Source: an uncultured Lachnospiraceae bacterium
GTDB taxonomy: Bacteria > Bacillota > Clostridia > Lachnospirales > Lachnospiraceae
Direction of reading: 5' to 3'
DNA: 10,695 nt
NCBI GenBank assembly: GCA_947653315.1
Contig: CANTGP010000070.1
Coordinates: 1-10,695 of the forward strand
A program made the translations under genes and the position numbers. Positions within the stretch are counted from its first letter, which is position 1, and each line of letters opens with the position of its first letter. Shown one piece after another: positions 7,059 through 10,695 of this stretch. The notes under the pieces were generated by a model. It saw only the letters and a list, made by a program, of their open reading frames with translations. It made no database searches and was not told where the DNA came from.

Positions 7059-9755
7059 TTATGCGGGAAAAACTTCCCGTTCCCCGGAACCGTTTCCCTG
7101 TTTCTCCTTCTCCGCCGCACCGCCGATTACCAGCAGCTCATGCACCGCCATCGGCACCGCAGACAGCAGGGCAAGGACTCCCCACTCCCTTAAGGAAAGG
7201 CGGCTCGTACCAAACAACGCCACGAAATACGGGATTTCCGTTACCAACGCCTGCAGGGCGATCCCCAGCGCGCAGGCAAAAATCATATACCGGTTGGAGA
7301 GGTGGTTCATGCGGAACACCGATTTGTTCACGTCCCGCATTCCGACGGCATGGAACAACTGGCTCATGCCAAGCACCGTAAACGCATGGGTCTGCGCCTT
7401 GTTTAAAATATCCGGGATTTGCAGTACCGTTTCCAGGTTATGCAGGCTCACCGGCAGCCCCCGCACCGTTAAAACATCATAGGGCACCTGCAAAAATGCA
7501 GTGATGCTGATAACGGCAATGACCGTCCCATAGCAGAGCGTGCAGGCAAGCCCGCCGTGCGCAAACAAATTCTCATTGCTCTTTCTCGGTTTTTGGCGCA
7601 TCAACTGCTTTCCGTCGTTTTCATCCACTCCCAGCGCCAAAGCCGGAAGGGAATCGGTAATCAGGTTAATCCATAGAATATGGCTTGCCTTTAACGGAGA
7701 AGGAAGTCCGGCGAGAATAGCTGCCAGCATCGTAATAATTTCTCCAAAATTAGAAGAAAGAAGAAACAAAATAGCTTTGCGTATATTCTCATAAATACCC
7801 CTTCCCTCCTCAATCGCCTTGCGGATGGTCGCAAAATTGTCGTCCGTCAGCACCATGTCCGAAGCGTTCTTCGCCACGTCCGTACCGTTCATCCCCATGG
7901 CGATGCCGATATCCGCCGCTTTCAGGGAAGGCGCGTCGTTCACCCCGTCCCCCGTCATCGCCACGGTTTTCCCTTTTTTCTTAAGGGCATTGACAATCCG
8001 TACCTTATGTTCCGGCGATACCCTGGCATAAACACGTACAAGCTCCGCCTTTTCGGCGAACTGCCCCTCATCCAGCTTATCCAGTTCGCTGCCCGCAAGA
8101 CATTCCCCACGGTCATGCGCAATCCCAAGCTCCTTTGCAATGGCATATGCCGTATCGATATGGTCGCCCGTAATCATCACCGTATCCACACCGGCACACC
8201 GGAATGCCTCCACCGCTTCCGCCGCTTCCGGCCTTGCCGGGTCAATCATTCCCGCAAGCCCCACAAACGTTAACTCCCTCTCCTCCGGCGCCGCAGCTTC
8301 CTCCCGCACCGCCACTGCCAATACCCGTAAGGCTTCCGATGACATCTGGCCTGCGGCATGGAGGATTTCCCGCCTTGCCGTTTCCGTCAGTGCCGTCTTT
8401 TTCCCGCGGTTTAGCAGATATTTGGAACAGCGCAGCACTTCTTCCGTGCTTCCCTTGGTATACGACACCCGCCCGCCGCGCCCCCTGTGAAGGGTGGTCA
8501 TCATTTTCCGGTCGGAATCAAATGCCTTTTCATCAATTCTTGGGTAGTCCCGCTCCAGCTTCTCCCGTTCCATGCCGTATTTCGATGCCAAATCCAGCAA
8601 AGCCAGCTCCGTGGGGTCGCCAATCCGGCTGCCCCCTGAAATCACGCCGTCATTACATAAGGAACAGCCAAGCAGAAGTTCCCTGTTCCTGCCGGCATCC
8701 AGTTCCCCCGCATCCACGGTTTTCCCGTCCACGTAACACTTCTTCACCGTCATTTTATTTTGGGTCAGCGTCCCCGTCTTGTCCGAACAGACCACGTTTA
8801 CCGCACCCAGCGTTTCCACCGAAGGCAGTCTGCGGATAATCGTGTTGACCTTTACCATACGGGATACGCTAAGGGCAAGCACAATGGTCACGATGGCGGG
8901 AAGCCCCTCCGGTACCGCCGCCACTGCCAGGGAAATCGCCGTCAAAAGCATGTCTCCCACATCCCGTTTCTGCACCATGGCGACCAAAAACAGAAAGACA
9001 CAGATAAACACAGCCAGCCCGCTCAATAATTTTCCCAAATCCGCCAGCCTTCTCTGCAACGGCGTCATTTCCTCCCTGGTTTCGCTGATCATCCCCGCAA
9101 TATGCCCGATCTGCGTGTCCATCCCCGTGGCGGCCACGATTCCCTCACCCCTGCCGTATGTCACGTTCGTAGACATATACGCCATGTTTTTACAGTCCCC
9201 AAGCTCCGTCTTCCCCCTGGCGACATAGCCCGCATCCTTGTCCACGGGTACCGACTCCCCGGTCAGCGCCGCTTCCTCGATTTTTAAATTCATGGACTTG
9301 GTCAGCCGCAGGTCCGCCGGTACCTGTCTGCCGGCTTCCAGACAGACAATATCCCCCGGCACCAAATCCGCCGCGTCAATCTCCTGCTGCCTTCCGTCCC
9401 TTTTCACGATGGCATGGGGGCTTGTCAGCTTTTTTAACGCCTCAATGGCCTTGCGCGCTTTTCCTTCCTGCACCACTCCCACGAATGCATTGACGAAAAT
9501 CACCGTCACGATAATTCCCGCATCCCCGATTTCCCCAAGGAACACCGACACGCCCATCGCCGCAAACAGGATAAAAATCAGCGGATCATTCAATTGTTCC
9601 ATGAAAAGCATAAACTGCGTCTTCTCCTTTTTCTCCTGCAGCCGGTTCTTCCCGTATTTTGCAAGCCTTGCGGAAGCCTCCGCCCCGCTTAACCCCTTCT
9701 CCGTATCGCACTGTAATATCCGTCCGACCTCGCGGACCTGCTGGTTTTCATACAT
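7059..9755 (-). CDS. P-type (P2) calcium-transporting ATPase
   Basis: An 898-residue cation pump of the SERCA/PMCA class, which uses ATP to export Ca2+ across the cytoplasmic membrane. Landmarks in order: N-terminal cation-ATPase domain, TM1-2 (about 50-95), actuator TGES 165-168, PEGLPA 282-287 in TM4 (E283), phosphorylated D325 in SDKTGTLTQNKM, nucleotide-domain KGSTE 434-438, TGDGVND 601-607, TM5 SSNFGE (N669, E672), TM6 NLITD (N697, T700, D701), then TM7-10 and a short charged tail. Compared with SERCA, TM4-TM6 ligands are kept but the TM8 glutamate aligns with Q799, so one or two sites are possible. The ATG at 9753-9755 has GGAGG 7 nt upstream; a start further out is not needed. Divergent from marR with 240 nt between. 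Mn2+ transport is an alternative. Confidence 0.92.
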   Translation of the reverse strand: MYENQQVREVGRILQCDTEKGLSGAEASARLAKYGKNRLQEKKEKTQFMLFMEQLNDPLIFILFAAMGVSVFLGEIGDAGIIVTVIFVNAFVGVVQEGKARKAIEALKKLTSPHAIVKRDGRQQEIDAADLVPGDIVCLEAGRQVPADLRLTKSMNLKIEEAALTGESVPVDKDAGYVARGKTELGDCKNMAYMSTNVTYGRGEGIVAATGMDTQIGHIAGMISETREEMTPLQRRLADLGKLLSGLAVFICVFLFLVAMVQKRDVGDMLLTAISLAVAAVPEGLPAIVTIVLALSVSRMVKVNTIIRRLPSVETLGAVNVVCSDKTGTLTQNKMTVKKCYVDGKTVDAGELDAGRNRELLLGCSLCNDGVISGGSRIGDPTELALLDLASKYGMEREKLERDYPRIDEKAFDSDRKMMTTLHRGRGGRVSYTKGSTEEVLRCSKYLLNRGKKTALTETARREILHAAGQMSSEALRVLAVAVREEAAAPEERELTFVGLAGMIDPARPEAAEAVEAFRCAGVDTVMITGDHIDTAYAIAKELGIAHDRGECLAGSELDKLDEGQFAEKAELVRVYARVSPEHKVRIVNALKKKGKTVAMTGDGVNDAPSLKAADIGIAMGMNGTDVAKNASDMVLTDDNFATIRKAIEEGRGIYENIRKAILFLLSSNFGEIITMLAAILAGLPSPLKASHILWINLITDSLPALALGVDENDGKQLMRQKPRKSNENLFAHGGLACTLCYGTVIAVISITAFLQVPYDVLTVRGLPVSLHNLETVLQIPDILNKAQTHAFTVLGMSQLFHAVGMRDVNKSVFRMNHLSNRYMIFACALGIALQALVTEIPYFVALFGTSRLSLREWGVLALLSAVPMAVHELLVIGGAAEKEKQGNGSGEREVFPA

Positions 9756-9791
9756 AGCCTTCCCTCCGCCCGTATTTTTTCCTAAGAGCGC

Positions 9792-9815
9792 GCCTGCACA
9801 TGCTTTCCGGCAGGC
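9792..9815 (-). other. Small hairpin in the leader of the P-type ATPase gene
   Basis: Arms GCCTGC/GCAGGC (9792-9797 and 9810-9815) with a 12-nt loop, about 37 nt before the ATG at 9753-9755. No U-run follows. It does not look like a yybP-ykoY (manganese) riboswitch. I see no convincing sigma-A promoter for this gene in the gap. Confidence 0.3.
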
Positions 9816-9895
9816 AAACACGCTCCGCTTCCACTACCCATGTTTTTTTATATGCTTGTACGGCTTGAAGTATGACGGTGTGTGGAAAAATACCG

Positions 9896-9924
9896 TTGAC
9901 ATCTTTTTTTTACCGCGCTATAAT
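9896..9924 (+). promoter_or_regulatory. Full-consensus sigma-A promoter of the marR gene
   Basis: -35 TTGACA (9896-9901), 17-nt spacer, -10 TATAAT (9919-9924): an exact match to consensus at ideal spacing. Expected start near 9931. A promoter this strong in front of a regulator normally needs a repressor, which fits the palindrome just downstream. Confidence 0.9.
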
Positions 9925-9938
9925 GTAGCTTGCTACAT
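9923..9938 (+). promoter_or_regulatory. Palindromic operator, probably the MarR binding site
   Basis: ATGTAGC-TT-GCTACAT: 7-bp perfect arms around TT, overlapping the end of the -10 box and the expected transcription start. Size, symmetry and position are typical of MarR-family operators that repress by blocking RNA polymerase. Binding is inferred. Confidence 0.75.
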
Positions 9939-9995
9939 AAACCGGCATATGCCCAAGGCGCACGGATACGCCGCGGAAAAAAGGAATGGAAATCC

Positions 9996-10526
9996 ATGAA
10001 CGAAATTGCTGTTTTCATTAAAAAAATACATACGCAGTTGGAACGGCGCAGGAACTTCCGCTACCGTGATTACGACCTGACGAGTACCCAGTTGGACATT
10101 ATGGAATACCTTTATTTCCATAACCTGGAGTGCCACAACGGCGCAGGAATCCCGGATTTTTATGACCACCCCTGCAATCCCAATGTTTCGGCCGGACCGG
10201 ACCGTGCGGGGAACGGGACAAAAAATTCCCTCTCCGACATCGCCGCTTTTTTCGGCGTGCAGCATACCAGCATCATCCATGTCCTGAAAATATTGGAGAA
10301 AAAAGGACTCATCCGGCGGGAAAGCGGCAGGCAGGGTTCCCGCAGCAAACCGATCTTCTTGACACAGAAAGGACATGATCTCATACAAAGCCACCTTTGC
10401 TGCCCTTCCGACATGGACGCGGTTCTCTTTGCCCATATTCCGCCGGAGAACTTTCCGGTTTTGGAACAGTCCCTCCGGCAGATGTATGAAAACCTGCTGC
10501 GTGACGAACAGGAAGACATACGCTGA
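9996..10526 (+). CDS. MarR-family transcriptional regulator with an inserted loop
   Basis: A 176-residue winged-helix protein, probably a dimeric DNA-binding repressor. Residues 28-43 (LTSTQLDIMEYLYFHN) match the first MarR DNA-domain helix; 78-108 hold the helix-turn-helix (SLSDIAAFFGVQHTSIIHVLKILEKKGLIRR) and 109-121 the basic wing (ESGRQGSRSKPIF). Between them, residues 44-77 are an insertion rich in Gly/Pro/Asn with C46, H47, H58 and C60, absent from typical 140-150 residue members. The C-terminus (about 150-170) is a helix suited to dimerisation. The ATG at 9996-9998 is preferred (AAGGA 10 nt upstream); an in-frame ATG at 9930 lies at the predicted transcription start, inside the operator, and is unlikely to be translated. 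The gene behind it, 91 nt later in the same direction, is probably co-transcribed and may be its main target. Confidence 0.85.
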   Translation: MNEIAVFIKKIHTQLERRRNFRYRDYDLTSTQLDIMEYLYFHNLECHNGAGIPDFYDHPCNPNVSAGPDRAGNGTKNSLSDIAAFFGVQHTSIIHVLKILEKKGLIRRESGRQGSRSKPIFLTQKGHDLIQSHLCCPSDMDAVLFAHIPPENFPVLEQSLRQMYENLLRDEQEDIR

Positions 10527-10545
10527 CGGCAGCGTGAAAAAACAG

Positions 10546-10577
10546 GCAGGCAGGACAGCCGTCCCGCGCATGCCTGC
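10546..10577 (+). other. Intercistronic hairpin between marR and the next gene
   Basis: GCAGGC (10546-10551) pairs with GCCTGC (10572-10577), with an inner GGAC/GTCC stem (10553-10556 with 10561-10564). No U-run follows, so it is more likely an mRNA-processing or stability structure than a terminator. It begins in a CAGG x3 run (10543-10554). Confidence 0.4.
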
Positions 10578-10617
10578 GGACACTTGCACAAATTATATAA
10601 AGGAGCATCCACATACT

Positions 10618-10695
10618 ATGAAACCGAACAATATGAGCAAACAGGATAACAATATGACAACGCCTGAAAACAAGGCGGCATTAAAAAACAAGGCG
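10618..10695 (+). CDS. Unidentified protein, first 26 codons (runs off window)
   Basis: Opens with ATG at 10618-10620 and reads MKPNNMSKQDNNMTTPENKA..., a hydrophilic, Asn/Lys-rich start, in frame to the window end. It is too short to identify. AAAGGAG at 10599-10605 is the only ribosome site, but it is 12 nt from the ATG, longer than usual. In-frame ATGs at codons 6 and 13 have no site of their own. Its place 91 nt behind marR, with no promoter in between, suggests a MarR-controlled gene, often an efflux transporter; this is an inference from context only. Confidence 0.55.
   Translation, partial: MKPNNMSKQDNNMTTPENKAALKNKA

Noticed and set aside
9756..9821. In-frame upstream start extending the P-type ATPase by 22 residues
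   Set aside because: The extension runs through the leader hairpin and has no family similarity. GGAGG lies just before the ATG at 9755.
9756..9900. Possible yybP-ykoY manganese riboswitch ahead of the P-type ATPase
   Set aside because: Such pumps often have one, but the conserved core is not visible and the leader has only a small hairpin. None is seen ahead of ytaF either.
9930..9995. Upstream ATG extending the MarR protein by 22 residues
   Set aside because: It lies inside the operator and at the predicted transcription start, so it has no leader or ribosome site. The extra residues are not MarR-like.
9238..9999. Long plus-strand open frame opposite the P-type ATPase (253 residues)
   Set aside because: It is a shadow of the well-supported ATPase on the other strand, with no domain pattern and no ribosome site. 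The same applies to the plus-strand frames at 1208-1915 and 3870-4523.
1..10695. CRISPR arrays, insertion sequences, tRNA or rRNA genes, integration sites
   Set aside because: I saw no regularly spaced repeats, transposase motifs, tRNA-like folds or long direct repeats on either strand. The only short tandem repeat seen is CAGG x3 at 10543-10554.

Overview
The window looks like an ordinary chromosomal stretch from a spore-forming, low-to-mid GC Firmicute, most likely a gut Lachnospiraceae or related Clostridia. The reasons are purine-rich AAGGAG-type ribosome binding sites, TTGxxx/TATAAT sigma-A promoters, a YtaF-type sporulation membrane protein, a DUF1703-type AAA-ATPase of the kind abundant in gut anaerobes, and a clostridial-looking ThyA. 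I see no rRNA, tRNA, CRISPR array, insertion sequence or phage gene.

Layout. Positions 1-2020 (minus strand) hold an MBL-fold/beta-CASP ribonuclease-like gene followed 22 nt later by thymidylate synthase, which runs off the left edge; the two look like one operon. Positions 2064-2534 (minus) hold a decayed short-chain dehydrogenase with a good promoter still in front of it. Positions 2712-4472 (minus) encode a complete ABC half-transporter, divergent from a YtaF/MntP-family membrane protein at 4592-5230 (plus). That gene converges on a 561-residue AAA-ATPase/PD-(D/E)XK protein (5248-6933, minus), and both stop codons sit in the two arms of one perfect inverted repeat. The ATPase gene has its own promoter just after the stop of the upstream Ca2+-type P-type ATPase (7059-9755, minus), and its leader begins with a stem-loop. 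From 9896 rightwards (plus) there is a full-consensus sigma-A promoter with a 16-bp palindrome at the start site, a MarR-family regulator with an unusual insertion, and the first 26 codons of an unidentified downstream gene.

How the parts may fit. Four membrane transport proteins or likely transport proteins (ABC exporter, YtaF/MntP, Ca2+ ATPase, and possibly the gene behind marR) lie close together, but they have separate promoters and I see no proof that they form one system. The clearest regulatory unit is the MarR operon, which probably represses itself. No gene cluster here can be called a new defence, mobile or biosynthetic system from the sequence alone. The best leads are the MarR insertion and operator, the shared convergent stop/inverted repeat, the leader stem-loop, and the dehydrogenase remnant.
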